Shown here: one piece after another, positions 6,474-14,993 of the stretch | Numbering within the stretch: the stretch's first letter is position 1 | How the letters are laid out: every line of letters begins with the position of its first letter | Origin: Gammaproteobacteria bacterium | GTDB lineage: Bacteria; Pseudomonadota; Gammaproteobacteria; Pseudomonadales; Azotimanducaceae | Assembly: GCA_003247835.1 (NCBI GenBank) | Contig: QJYB01000096.1 | Location: 1 to 48,760 of the forward strand | DNA: 48,760 nt | Direction: 5' to 3' | Translations under genes and position numbers: made by a program | The notes under the pieces: generated by a model | What the model saw: the letters and a program-made list of their open reading frames with translations, nothing else | What the model was told of the DNA's origin: nothing | The model's database searches: none

Positions 6474-8942
6474 TCAGTCGGCGGAGACGGCGATCAGACC
6501 CGGGCGCAGCAGCTCCCGTTTGCCCGTACGCTCGTACTTCTGCGCAGGGGTGTTGATGATCTCGGTGAGCTCACCAGCGGCGAGTCCGGCCGCGATCCGC
6601 TCGGCGGGCGCGTTCTCATAAAGTGTGGTGCGCTGGCGCGGTTTACGCCCGGCGTGCTCGATCATCCGGATCATCTGCTGGGGCGAGGTCTCCTGACCGT
6701 GCAGGGTGCCGGCGGCGCGACTGATGCTCTCGTTCATGAGCGTGCCGCCGAGGTCATTGCAGCCCGCGTTCAGCGACGCCACAACACCGGCATGCCCCAT
6801 CTTCACCCAGCTAGACTGGATGTTCGGGATCCAGGGGTGCAGTACCAGGCGCGCCACGGAGTGCATGAGAATCGCTTCCCGGAACGTGGGACCTTTGCGG
6901 GCCTTGCCTTTCAGGTACATGGGCGCTTCCATGTGCACGAAGGGCAGCGGCACGAACTCGGTGAAGCCGCCGGTCTCCCGTTGCAGGTCACGAACCCGGA
7001 TCAGATGCCGGGCCCAGTGCACGGGACGCTCGACGTGACCATACATGATGGTCGCCGTCGTGCGGAATCCGGCCCGATGGGCCGCGCGCATGACGGTGAG
7101 CCACTGATCCGTGTTGATCTTGTCCGGGCAGATGATCTGTCGAACCTCGTCGTCGAGGATCTCTGCCGCGGTGCCGGGCAGAGTCGAGAGGCCCGCTGCC
7201 TTCAGCTCCTCGAGATATCCGTCGAGGTCTTTGTTCGAGCTCGCCGCGCCCTGCCAGACTTCCAGCGGCGAAAAGGCGTGTACGTGCATGTCCGGCACTG
7301 CTTCTTTCACCGCCTTGACGATGTCGGTGTAGGTCTGGCCCGTGTACTCCGGATGGATGCCACCCTGCATGCAGACCTCGGTGGCGCCCCGATCCCAGGC
7401 CTCCTTGGTGCGGCGCTGAATCTCTTCATGAGACAGGTCGTAGGGTCGACCGCGCAGGTTCTCTGAGAGCTTGCCCTTGGAGAACGCGCAGAACTGGCAC
7501 TTGAAGTAGCAGATGTTGGTGTAGTTGATGTTGCGGTTGACGACGAAACTCACCGTGTCGCCGTTGACCTCGCGCCGCAGCCGGTCTGCCGCCTGCGCAA
7601 CGGCACTGAAATCGTCACCGCGGGCTTCGAACAGCCGTACGACTTCTGCTTCCGAGAGCGGCTCACCCGTCTCGACGCGGGTGAGGATCTGCTCCACGTC
7701 GGCAGAGACGCACTTCGGTTTGGCCGAGATCGCTGCGAGCACGTCCTCGGGTGGCTCCACGGGTTCCCCCGGGCTCCAGCGATCCGTGCGGGGAAAACCA
7801 TCCGCGTCCGTAGCGTTCAGCAGTGGCTCGTGCAGCTCCGAATCCACCCACGTGTCGAGGTCCTGCGCGTAACGCGGATAGATGGTCAGCCGTTCGTGGA
7901 GGGATTTGCCTGCAGCGCGGGTCTGAGCGGCAAGATCGTCCAGGTGCGGCCAGGGCGCTTCCGGATTGACGAAGTCCGGCGTGAGCGGTGACACGCCACC
8001 CCAGTCGTTGATGCCGGCGGCGACAATTTTCTCCAGCACACCCGGGCTCAGGTTGGGCGGCGCCTGCACGCTCATGGATGGGCCGAAAAGGATGCGGGCC
8101 ACGGCGATGGTCCAGAGCAGCTCGTTGAGATCGGGCTCCGGTGCGTGGGCCATCTTGGTATCCGGTTTGGCGCGGAAGTTCTGGACGATGATCTCCTGCA
8201 CGTGACCGTAGCGCTGGTGGAGCTCGCGGATGGCGAGCAGCGATTCGATACGCTCGGTGCGGTTCTCGCCGATGCCGATGAGGATGCCGGTGGTGAAGGG
8301 CACCCGTGCCTCGCCCGCGTCGGCCAGGGTCTTCAGGCGCACGGCGGGCACCTTGTCGGGCGAGCCGTAGTGAGGCATGCCTTTTTCCGTGAGCCGTTCC
8401 GATGTGGACTCGATCATGATGCCCATGGACGGGGAGATATGCCGCAGGCGACGCAGTTCCTCCGGCGTCATCGTTCCCGGATTGAGGTGCGGCATGAGGC
8501 CGGTCTCCTCATGGACACGCTTTGCAGCGTGATAGAGATAGTCGAGCGTGGAGTCGAAGCCCATTTCGGCGAGCGCTTCCCGGGCGGCGCGGTAACGGAG
8601 CTCGGGCTTTTCGCCCAGGGTGAAAAGCGCTTCCTTGCAGCCCATTTCGGCACCGTGGCGGGCAGTCTCCAGCACCTCGTCGATGCTCAGGTAGGGGGCC
8701 TGCACCTTGCGCGGCACCTGGGCGAACGTGCAGTAGTGGCAGACGTCGCGGCAGAGGTGGGTGAGCGGGATGAAAACCTTGCGCGAGTAGGTGACCACGC
8801 TGCCGAAACCCTGATCCCGGAGCTCGGCAGCAAGCGCCGCCAGCGCGCGGGTGTCTTCGACAGCCGCCAGCGCCAGCGCCTCGGCCGTGGACGGCAGCTC
8901 ACCCCGGGCGTGGGCTGCACGCAGTGTGTCGATGGGTGTCAT
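6474..8942 (-). CDS. fbiC: FbiC: bifunctional 7,8-didemethyl-8-hydroxy-5-deazariboflavin (FO) synthase, CofG-CofH fusion
   Basis: 822 residues, close to the actinobacterial fused enzyme. It makes FO, the deazaflavin core of F420, from tyrosine and 5-amino-6-ribitylamino-uracil by two radical-SAM domains. Both iron-sulfur motifs are intact: C64-x3-C68-x2-C71 (CRDVCHYC) in the CofG half and C478-x3-C482-x2-C485 (CYFKCQFC) in the CofH half. I choose ATG 8942, with GAGGA upstream, over a start 32 residues earlier whose extra sequence looks non-coding. It is the last gene of the fno-cofE-cofD-cofC-fbiC operon, 37 bp after cofC. The fused form suggests exchange with actinobacterial-type pathways; archaea use separate genes. 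Confidence 0.97.
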   Translation of the reverse strand: MTPIDTLRAAHARGELPSTAEALALAAVEDTRALAALAAELRDQGFGSVVTYSRKVFIPLTHLCRDVCHYCTFAQVPRKVQAPYLSIDEVLETARHGAEMGCKEALFTLGEKPELRYRAAREALAEMGFDSTLDYLYHAAKRVHEETGLMPHLNPGTMTPEELRRLRHISPSMGIMIESTSERLTEKGMPHYGSPDKVPAVRLKTLADAGEARVPFTTGILIGIGENRTERIESLLAIRELHQRYGHVQEIIVQNFRAKPDTKMAHAPEPDLNELLWTIAVARILFGPSMSVQAPPNLSPGVLEKIVAAGINDWGGVSPLTPDFVNPEAPWPHLDDLAAQTRAAGKSLHERLTIYPRYAQDLDTWVDSELHEPLLNATDADGFPRTDRWSPGEPVEPPEDVLAAISAKPKCVSADVEQILTRVETGEPLSEAEVVRLFEARGDDFSAVAQAADRLRREVNGDTVSFVVNRNINYTNICYFKCQFCAFSKGKLSENLRGRPYDLSHEEIQRRTKEAWDRGATEVCMQGGIHPEYTGQTYTDIVKAVKEAVPDMHVHAFSPLEVWQGAASSNKDLDGYLEELKAAGLSTLPGTAAEILDDEVRQIICPDKINTDQWLTVMRAAHRAGFRTTATIMYGHVERPVHWARHLIRVRDLQRETGGFTEFVPLPFVHMEAPMYLKGKARKGPTFREAILMHSVARLVLHPWIPNIQSSWVKMGHAGVVASLNAGCNDLGGTLMNESISRAAGTLHGQETSPQQMIRMIEHAGRKPRQRTTLYENAPAERIAAGLAAGELTEIINTPAQKYERTGKRELLRPGLIAVSAD

Positions 8943-8979
8943 CAGGTCATCCTCTGCACTTTGTCCATGTGTCCGTAAA

Positions 8980-9753
8980 TCAGGGTGTGGCTTCGGGGTT
9001 GTCTTTGTCAATCGTGCTGCCCGACAGGCGGGCCGCAATACCGGACTTCTCCAGGAAGGTGCCGGTCTGACTCGATCCGCCGGCTTCGAGCAGGTCTTTG
9101 AGGTCGTCCACGGTATCGATGTCGAGCCCGAAGCCGCGGCTGTGAACGATCCGCGGCGTCAGACCGCGGGCAAACGCGGCGTCCACGTGCGGCCGGAAGC
9201 TCTTGCCGTCGAATACGAAGCCGATCACATCGGGCGGCGACAGCACCAGGCAGTTGGTACCCAGGTTTTCAGAATCGGGCACCACGGTGACGGCGCCCGC
9301 CGGGCCGTCCATGGCGGCGTGCCCTGCGAGCAGGTCGTCGATCTCCCGGGCGCGGATCAGAGGCACGTCGGCCGGTATCACCATCACACCGCGGGCACCG
9401 AAGTGGTGGGTGAGATAGTCGCTCGCCTGGGTCAGCGCTTCGGGCAGGTCCGCGTCCGGACTCTCCGCGAAGCGTTCGGTGGAAAAGGACTGTGCCAGCG
9501 CGTCGGCCTCAGGTGTGCGGGAGACGATGAGGATGCCGGCGAGCCGTCTTGCCTGGCACAGCGCCGCGAGCACGTCCCGGGCCATGGCCAGCATCAGGTC
9601 CCGGCGCTCGGCAGCAGAGAGCATGCCGGCCAGTCGCCGTTTGGCGGATTCGAGCGTTTTCAGCGGTACGATGGCCCACATGACGGGTCCGTGAGATCGA
9701 GTGTTCCTGATGGTTCTGGTGAGTGGCCCGGTCCCGGCTTGCGCCGCGTTCAC
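8980..9753 (-). CDS. cofC: CofC/FbiD: phospho-lactate (or phosphoenolpyruvate) guanylyltransferase of F420 synthesis
   Basis: Up to 257 residues. From MWAIVPLKTLESAKRRLAG the sequence is typical of the MobA-like CofC/FbiD nucleotidyltransferase family, with VMVIPADVPLI as the metal-binding strand. It activates a three-carbon phospho-acid with GTP for CofD. Depending on the organism the substrate is 2-phospholactate, phosphoenolpyruvate or 3-phosphoglycerate; I cannot decide which. Start choice is open: GTG 9753 overlaps the cofD stop (GTGA), giving translational coupling and a 24-residue leader, while ATG 9681 gives 233 residues, nearer the usual size. Neither has a good ribosome site. Confidence 0.93.
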   Translation of the reverse strand: MNAAQAGTGPLTRTIRNTRSHGPVMWAIVPLKTLESAKRRLAGMLSAAERRDLMLAMARDVLAALCQARRLAGILIVSRTPEADALAQSFSTERFAESPDADLPEALTQASDYLTHHFGARGVMVIPADVPLIRAREIDDLLAGHAAMDGPAGAVTVVPDSENLGTNCLVLSPPDVIGFVFDGKSFRPHVDAAFARGLTPRIVHSRGFGLDIDTVDDLKDLLEAGGSSQTGTFLEKSGIAARLSGSTIDKDNPEATP

Positions 9754-10679
9754 CTGAGCGAGTCGAGAAAATCCAGTGTGACCCGGGCCAGCGCGATACG
9801 GTCGGCCAAACTTACCATGACGGTCCGGGTCACGACAGTCGGCACGTCCAGAGTCCCGTGGAGGTCGCCGTCCTGCTCGTCGAGCACGAAGCCATCCAGG
9901 AGATCCCCGTAATGGGCAGCCACGGCGGCTGCCGTGGAGGGGATGGCGAGCTCGGCCATCATCTTCGCCGTCGGTCCTTTGATGGCTGCGCCGCCGACGA
10001 TGGGAGATATGGCCACCACGGGTACGTCGAGGGCCGAGAGCCGCCGGCGCGCGTCACCGATGGCGAGCAGCGGGTCCACGGACACGAAGGGATTGGACGG
10101 GCAGATGATGATGCCGTTGAGTGAGGGCAGCAGCTCGGTGATGGCAGGATTCAGCCGCGCTGTCGCCGCACCTGAAAACTCGAAGCCGGTCACCTCCGGC
10201 GCACAGCGGTCGCGGACGAAGTAATGCTGGAAGGCGAGGGGACCGCTCGCCGTCTGGATGGTGGTACGCACCGGTTCGTCGGACATGGGCAGGATGCGAT
10301 GCGCAACGCCCAGGCGGGCTGCGATATCGGCGGTCACCTCCGTCAGAGAGCGACCGGAACCGAGCGCGTCGGTCCGGTAGGCGTGCAGCGCCAGGTCCCT
10401 GTCGCCGAGACGGAACCAGGTTTCGCCGCCGAGGCTTGTCAGAGTCTCCATGAACGACCAGGTCTCGTCCTGGCGTCCCCAGCCTTCTTTCGGGTTTGCG
10501 AGCCCCGCCAGGGTGTAGGTCAGCGTGTCGATGTCCGGGCTGATACTGAGCCCGAGATGCTCGAAATCGTCGCCGGTGTTGACGGCAAATACCACCTCGT
10601 CCGGTCCGAGCACGTGCGCGAGACCGAGAGAAAGCTTGGCCCCGCCGACCCCGCCGGTGATGGCCAGGTAGCCGGCCAT
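9750..10679 (-). CDS. cofD: CofD/FbiA: 2-phospho-L-lactate transferase of F420 synthesis
   Basis: 309 residues, the normal family length. It joins the activated phospho-lactate (or PEP) unit from CofC to FO, making F420-0 or its dehydro form. The N-terminus AITGGVGGAKLSLGLA (6-21) is the diagnostic phosphate-binding loop; VNTGDDFEHLGL and ICPSNPFVSVDPLL are further conserved CofD blocks. Its ATG overlaps the cofE stop by one base (TGATG), and its own stop overlaps the likely cofC start, so the three genes are translated together. No key residue appears changed. Confidence 0.97.
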   Translation of the reverse strand: MAGYLAITGGVGGAKLSLGLAHVLGPDEVVFAVNTGDDFEHLGLSISPDIDTLTYTLAGLANPKEGWGRQDETWSFMETLTSLGGETWFRLGDRDLALHAYRTDALGSGRSLTEVTADIAARLGVAHRILPMSDEPVRTTIQTASGPLAFQHYFVRDRCAPEVTGFEFSGAATARLNPAITELLPSLNGIIICPSNPFVSVDPLLAIGDARRRLSALDVPVVAISPIVGGAAIKGPTAKMMAELAIPSTAAAVAAHYGDLLDGFVLDEQDGDLHGTLDVPTVVTRTVMVSLADRIALARVTLDFLDSLR

Positions 10680-11452
10680 CAGCGGAACAGATCTTCTTCC
10701 AGCGGACGGATGATGAGAGCCGCGGTCTGATCGCCGGCCTCACCCACCGTCAGCGGCAGGCCGCGGACCACGGCCACGGGCAGTCGTTCCGTGGTCTCGC
10801 CCATGACCAGGATGGCAGCGCTGGCGATGGCGTCGGCCCGATTGATCAGCGTCACCTTGAGCTCACGTCCGAACATGTCCACGCCACCACGGTGGTCGTC
10901 CAGCACCGTGAGACCGGCGGCGCCGATGGCGATGCCGATGGTGCCGAGCCGCCAGGGACGGTTGGCACTGTCGGTGATGATCACCCCGACGTCGATGCCG
11001 AGCCGGTCCCGGAGGGTGTTCCTGATCGTCGCTGCAGAGGCGTCGGGATCCTTCGGCAGCAGCAGGGCTTCCTCGCCTTCACCGTGGACGATGTTGGACT
11101 GGTCGATGCCGGCGTGGGCACCCACCAGACCGAGCCTGTGCCGCATGATGAGCACGCCCGGTTTCTTGCGCAGCATCTCGGTGGATTCGGACAGTATCAG
11201 CTCCACGAGCCTCGGATCCTTGTCCGTTTCGTTGGCGAGCGCGATGGCCTCGGGCGAGGGAGTCACAGCGGCGAGAGGCACCTGGCGGCCTTCCGCCTTG
11301 GAGACGATCTTCTGGGCGAGGCACAGGCAGTCGCCGTTCTCGAGCGTCTGCCCGTTGCGGCTCATCGCCTCCGTGATCAGCGCAGCCAGGTCGTCCCCGG
11401 GCTGAACCAGGGGAACCCCCTGTACGCCGAATACGTGGTAGCCCGTACTCAC
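10679..11452 (-). CDS. cofE: CofE-type coenzyme F420-0:L-glutamate ligase
   Basis: 257 residues, matching stand-alone CofE. It lacks the C-terminal nitroreductase-like domain found in mycobacterial FbiB. It adds glutamate to F420-0 using GTP. Conserved blocks seen are ENGDCLCLAQKIVSKAEG, HRLGLVGAHAGIDQSN and ITDSANRPWRLGTIGIAIG. If CofD here makes dehydro-F420-0, the missing FbiB reductase domain must be replaced by another enzyme, since none is obvious in the operon. The start is GTG, 15 bp after fno. Confidence 0.96.
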   Translation of the reverse strand: MSTGYHVFGVQGVPLVQPGDDLAALITEAMSRNGQTLENGDCLCLAQKIVSKAEGRQVPLAAVTPSPEAIALANETDKDPRLVELILSESTEMLRKKPGVLIMRHRLGLVGAHAGIDQSNIVHGEGEEALLLPKDPDASAATIRNTLRDRLGIDVGVIITDSANRPWRLGTIGIAIGAAGLTVLDDHRGGVDMFGRELKVTLINRADAIASAAILVMGETTERLPVAVVRGLPLTVGEAGDQTAALIIRPLEEDLFR

Positions 11453-11467
11453 CGTCTGCCCCGGATG

Positions 11468-12148
11468 TCAGTGATCGCCCTGGCCGACGATCTTGATGCC
11501 GGAGTGAGAGAACTTACCCTGGCGATTAATCTGGATCAGGATCGACGTCAGCGCTTCGGCCGCCGCGGAGTTCTCGATGGGCCCGGCGTGATAACCCGTC
11601 ATGCCGGCCTCCGCTGCGAGCTCGATCACCTTCTCCCGGGCTGCCTTCTTGTTGCCGGCCACCAGCACGTCGCACTCGATGACCACGTCCTGCTGCAGCA
11701 GGTGGGCGGCGATGTTCTGAAAGGCGGTGACCACCATCACGTCGTCGCCGAGAAAGTCCTGGGCGCGCTTGCCGGCGCTGCCTTCAGCCGGCAGCTGCAC
11801 CGTGCCGACCTTCGGCGGCACCAGCGGCACCGTCACGTCGATGAGGATCTTGCCTTTGAGCCCGTCGCGGACGGTATCCAGGGTGGAGAGCTGGTGCTCG
11901 GCGGGCACGGTGAGCACGACGATGTTGCCGGCTTTCGCCGCGTCCCGGTTCTCCATGGCCTCGGCGGGCGTGTCGGGGCTGATCTTGGCGAGCTCCGCCA
12001 CCGCGTTCTGTGCTTTCTCCAGCGTCCGTGAGCCGATGATGATCCGGTGCCCGGCCTTGGACCAGCGGATCGCGAGCCCGGTGCCCAGATCGCCGGTACC
12101 GCCCAGAATGGCGATGGTTTCCCTGCTGCCGGTCGCGGCTTCTGACAT
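11468..12148 (-). CDS. fno: F420-dependent NADP reductase (Fno/NPDR)
   Basis: 226 residues. It moves a hydride between NADPH and F420 and so supplies or drains reduced F420. The Rossmann loop ILGGTGDLGTGLA is at 14-26, followed by IIIGSRTLEKA with Ser40/Arg41 placed to bind the 2'-phosphate of NADP. Blocks VVLTVPAEHQ and TAFQNIAAHLL, and the C-terminal AEALTSILIQINR, are typical of NPDR. It is first in the F420 operon, with a good ribosome site (AGAGAGG) before the ATG. Sitting first, it would give F420 reduction at the same time as F420 synthesis. Confidence 0.95.
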   Translation of the reverse strand: MSEAATGSRETIAILGGTGDLGTGLAIRWSKAGHRIIIGSRTLEKAQNAVAELAKISPDTPAEAMENRDAAKAGNIVVLTVPAEHQLSTLDTVRDGLKGKILIDVTVPLVPPKVGTVQLPAEGSAGKRAQDFLGDDVMVVTAFQNIAAHLLQQDVVIECDVLVAGNKKAAREKVIELAAEAGMTGYHAGPIENSAAAEALTSILIQINRQGKFSHSGIKIVGQGDH

Positions 12149-12182
12149 CTGCTTGCCTCTCTTTGCCCTTAAAAAGCGGGCG

Positions 12183-12188
12183 ATTATG
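12183..12188 (-). promoter_or_regulatory. Candidate -10 element for the F420 operon
   Basis: Read on the minus strand the sequence is CATAAT, matching TATAAT at five of six positions, about 35 bp before the fno ATG. The matching -35 region (GGCACA at 17-bp spacing) is poor, so this may need an activator. The 133-bp gap 12149-12281 must also drive the divergent oxidoreductase gene. Confidence 0.35.
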
Positions 12189-12281
12189 CCGCCAACCGAC
12201 TTCCGTGTGCCAGACCCGTGGCTGAACCCGTATCATGTCGGACCCGGCTCGGGGTCATTATCAGGAAGAGGGAGAGACAAA

Positions 12282-13202
12282 ATGAGCGAATCGATGCGGA
12301 TCGGTGTGATGATCGGCGCGGACGGCCCCGGCGCGTCCCTGGAAGACGTGATCGGCATAGCCAGAGATGCGGAGGCCCGTGGCCTCGACAACGTCTGGAT
12401 GGCCAACATCTTCAGCTTCGATGCGATCTCGACGCTGGCTCTCATCGGCCGGGAGACGAGCCGGATCCGCCTCGGCACGGCAGTCACCCCCACCTATCCC
12501 CGTCACCCCACGGCCATCGCCCAGCAGGCACTCACCACCAACGCCGCGAGCGGCGGACGGTTCACGCTGGGTATCGGCCTTTCCCACAAGATCGTCATCG
12601 AGGACATGCTCGGCATGTCCTACGACAAGCCGGCGAAGCACATGCGGGAATATCTGTCCGTGCTCATGCCGCTGGCACGCGGCAAGCCGGCAGCTTTCCA
12701 GGGCGAGCAGTACCGGGTCAACGCGGCGCTGGACATTCCTGGCGGTGCGCCGCTACCCGTGGTGGTGGCGGCACTGGGACCGGTGATGCTGAAGCTGGCC
12801 GGCGAGCTGGCCGACGGCACCAATACCTGGATGGTGGGGCCGAAGACCATGGAGAAGCACATCGTCGCCAATCTGACCCAGGCGGCGGACGGGGCAGGAC
12901 GCCCGGCGCCGCGGGTAGTGGGTGGCTATCCCATCGCGCTCACCACCAATATCGAGGCGGCGAAGCAGAAGATCAACGAGCAGCTGGTGATCTACGGCCA
13001 GCTGCCGAGCTACCGCGCGATGCTCGACAGGGAAGGGGCCAAAGGCCCGGCGGACATTGCGCTGGTCGGCGACGAGAACGCCCTGCGTGGGGAGCTCCGC
13101 AGGCTGGAGAGCATTGGAGTGACGGATTTCAATGCCGCCATTTCGGACGTGGAGGACGGTGTCCGCGACAGGACGCTCGAGTTCCTCGCCAGTCTCAAGT
13201 GA
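12282..13202 (+). CDS. LLM-class (luciferase-like) F420-dependent oxidoreductase, MSMEG_4879-like
   Basis: 306 residues of the luciferase-like TIM-barrel superfamily. The stretches MRIGVMIG, IRLGTAVTPTYPRHP, GIGLSHKIVIEDMLG and HMREYLSVLMPL resemble the actinobacterial F420-dependent MSMEG_4879 family that I recall; a search should confirm this. Such enzymes use reduced F420 to reduce, or oxidised F420 to oxidise, small organic substrates. The start ATG follows a purine-rich ribosome site (GGAAGAGGGAGAG). It is divergent from the F420 biosynthesis operon and shares its upstream region, which supports F420 rather than FMN as cofactor. Substrate unknown. Confidence 0.9.
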   Translation: MSESMRIGVMIGADGPGASLEDVIGIARDAEARGLDNVWMANIFSFDAISTLALIGRETSRIRLGTAVTPTYPRHPTAIAQQALTTNAASGGRFTLGIGLSHKIVIEDMLGMSYDKPAKHMREYLSVLMPLARGKPAAFQGEQYRVNAALDIPGGAPLPVVVAALGPVMLKLAGELADGTNTWMVGPKTMEKHIVANLTQAADGAGRPAPRVVGGYPIALTTNIEAAKQKINEQLVIYGQLPSYRAMLDREGAKGPADIALVGDENALRGELRRLESIGVTDFNAAISDVEDGVRDRTLEFLASLK

Positions 13203-13205
13203 GAC

Positions 13206-14048
13206 TCAGGACGGCGGCAGGTCGTCGCGGTATTTACGGCCGCGATAGCCGGGATCGATGAGACGTTTCGGGTGCAGGCCATCCACGTGGCCCATGAAGC
13301 CGGGGTCCACCACGCTGTAGCCGAGCAGGGCCTGGACGCGGGGGCTGTAGCGGCCGGCGAGGGTCGGCGATACCGCCAGGGTCATGTTCTCGAGCTGGCG
13401 CATCCATGGCACGCAGTACTGGGGCGTGATGGCGAGCCGGCTGGTGGTCGAGGTGTTAGCCCCACCCCGGTGGCGCAGATTGCCCGCGAAGATCACAACG
13501 GATCCCGCCGGCATCAGCACCTGGACCACCTCGTCCGCTGACGGCTCGCGAGGCGCCGCCCAGCGGTGACTGCCGGGAACTACCTCCGTGGCGCCGTTCG
13601 TCGCGGTGAAGTCGTCCAACGCCCAGATGGTGCTGATCCCGTAGGGCGATCGGGGTCCGACGGTGTTCGGCGCCCCTCCGGCGGCATCGTCGGTGTGCCA
13701 TGCCTGGGGTGTTTCGCCGGGGTGAACATTGATGGCCAGCGCCGAGGAGAGCAGGTAGTTCCTGGGCAGCAGCCGGTCGAGCAGCTCGAGAATCGTGGGA
13801 TGCTCGATGAGCAGCGCCACGGAAGGCGCCTTGGCGAGCAGCGCGTAGACCCGCTCGGTCGAAAACCCCTCGAAGTCGTTGCGGCCCATCTTCTGTTTTT
13901 TCAGATAGGGCGCGAGCTCGGCCCGGATGCGGGCAATGTCTTCAGTCGTGATCTGATCGGTGAGGATGGCGTAGCCGTCCCGGTTCAAGGCAGAAAGGAT
14001 CGCCTCGATACCGCCTGTTTCAGATGATGATGCGTTGTGCGTCGACAT
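13206..14048 (-). CDS. Phytanoyl-CoA dioxygenase (PhyH) family Fe(II)/2-oxoglutarate oxygenase
   Basis: 280 residues. The metal triad is visible as H118-x-D120 in WHTDD and H193 in LRHRGGAN, with R204 placed to bind 2-oxoglutarate. PVPGSHRW-type sequence (VVPGSHRW, 157-163) is also typical. The family hydroxylates lipophilic acyl compounds or small metabolites. It is last in an operon with a peptide-type importer and a luciferase-like oxidoreductase, 12 bp after the latter, so it probably acts on the imported compound or its product. It converges with the F420-linked gene ending at 13202, only three bases away. Confidence 0.92.
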   Translation of the reverse strand: MSTHNASSSETGGIEAILSALNRDGYAILTDQITTEDIARIRAELAPYLKKQKMGRNDFEGFSTERVYALLAKAPSVALLIEHPTILELLDRLLPRNYLLSSALAINVHPGETPQAWHTDDAAGGAPNTVGPRSPYGISTIWALDDFTATNGATEVVPGSHRWAAPREPSADEVVQVLMPAGSVVIFAGNLRHRGGANTSTTSRLAITPQYCVPWMRQLENMTLAVSPTLAGRYSPRVQALLGYSVVDPGFMGHVDGLHPKRLIDPGYRGRKYRDDLPPS

Positions 14049-14060
14049 GTCAGCTCCCGT

Positions 14061-14993
14061 TCAGTGGGTCTGGTTCAACCGTTCGATCTCGGGCTGCACG
14101 TGCTCGATGAACCGCTCCGTCTGCAGCATCACGTCCCCGCCGTCGGTGGTAATGGGTCGCAGGACGAACTTGTGTACCCCGGCACGCCGGAAGCGGTCGA
14201 CCAGCGCCATGATCTCCTCCGTGCCGCCGACGGCTGAGAGTCCCCTGGGATCCTTGCCGAGCCGTTTGCTGAGCACCTCATCATAGCGCCGGCAGACGGG
14301 CTCGTCCGGGCTGCCGAAACGGAAGGCGAAACCGGCGCCGTAGTGATCCTCGTCGATGTCGCGGCCGTAACGGGTCAGCGCGGTCTTGATGGCGTCGATG
14401 ACGGGTGCCACGTCCTCCGGGGTTTCGATCCCGGCCTGCCAGCCGGTACCCCAGCGCGCCGTGCGCTCCACCGCCTGGGCCGCGGAGCCGCCGATCCAGA
14501 GCGGCATCGGTTTCTGTATCGGACGCGGTGCGATGCTGGCATCGTCCAACCGGTAAAACTCTCCCTCGAAGGACACGCCCGTCCCGGTCCAGAGCCGCGT
14601 GACGATTTCCAGTGCTTCGTTCATCTTCCGACCCCGACCGCGGGTATCGGTGCCCGTGGCGGCATAGTCGCGCGAGCGCGCACTGCCGAGACCGAACGCG
14701 GGCAGCAGCCGGCCGTCCGACAGCACGTCGATGGTGGCGCAGGCCTTGGCGGTGAGCACGGGATCGCGGAGTCCCAGGCTCGCGACGTTCATGCCGAACT
14801 TGACGTGCTTCGTCCTGCCCGCCAGGGCGGCCATCACCGACATGCACTCGAGAAAGGGATCGGTGCCGATGATCCGGTCGGACTGCCACAGGGAGTTCAC
14901 CCGAGCCGCGTCGCAGAGATCCACCCACTCCCAGAAGTCTTTCGCGTTCTCGAAGGGGAAGTTGGCCATGCCGAGGCCCGCACCGATGGTCAT
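14061..14993 (-). CDS. LLM-class oxidoreductase, probably F420-dependent
   Basis: 310 residues of the bacterial luciferase-like fold. Recognisable parts include FGMNVASLGLRDPVLTAK, LLPAFGLGSARSRDYAATG and PRPIQKPMPLWIGGSA, the last being common to flavin- and F420-dependent members. Its ATG overlaps the stop of the permease gene (ATGA), so it is tied to the importer. Cofactor choice between FMNH2 and F420 cannot be read with certainty; F420 is favoured because the whole F420 operon lies one gene away and no flavin reductase is nearby. Substrate unknown. Confidence 0.88.
   Translation of the reverse strand: MTIGAGLGMANFPFENAKDFWEWVDLCDAARVNSLWQSDRIIGTDPFLECMSVMAALAGRTKHVKFGMNVASLGLRDPVLTAKACATIDVLSDGRLLPAFGLGSARSRDYAATGTDTRGRGRKMNEALEIVTRLWTGTGVSFEGEFYRLDDASIAPRPIQKPMPLWIGGSAAQAVERTARWGTGWQAGIETPEDVAPVIDAIKTALTRYGRDIDEDHYGAGFAFRFGSPDEPVCRRYDEVLSKRLGKDPRGLSAVGGTEEIMALVDRFRRAGVHKFVLRPITTDGGDVMLQTERFIEHVQPEIERLNQTH

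Noticed and set aside
11727..12281. N-terminal extension of the F420-dependent oxidoreductase
   Set aside because: It lies antisense to fno; ATG 12282 has a strong ribosome site and begins the family's conserved N-terminus.
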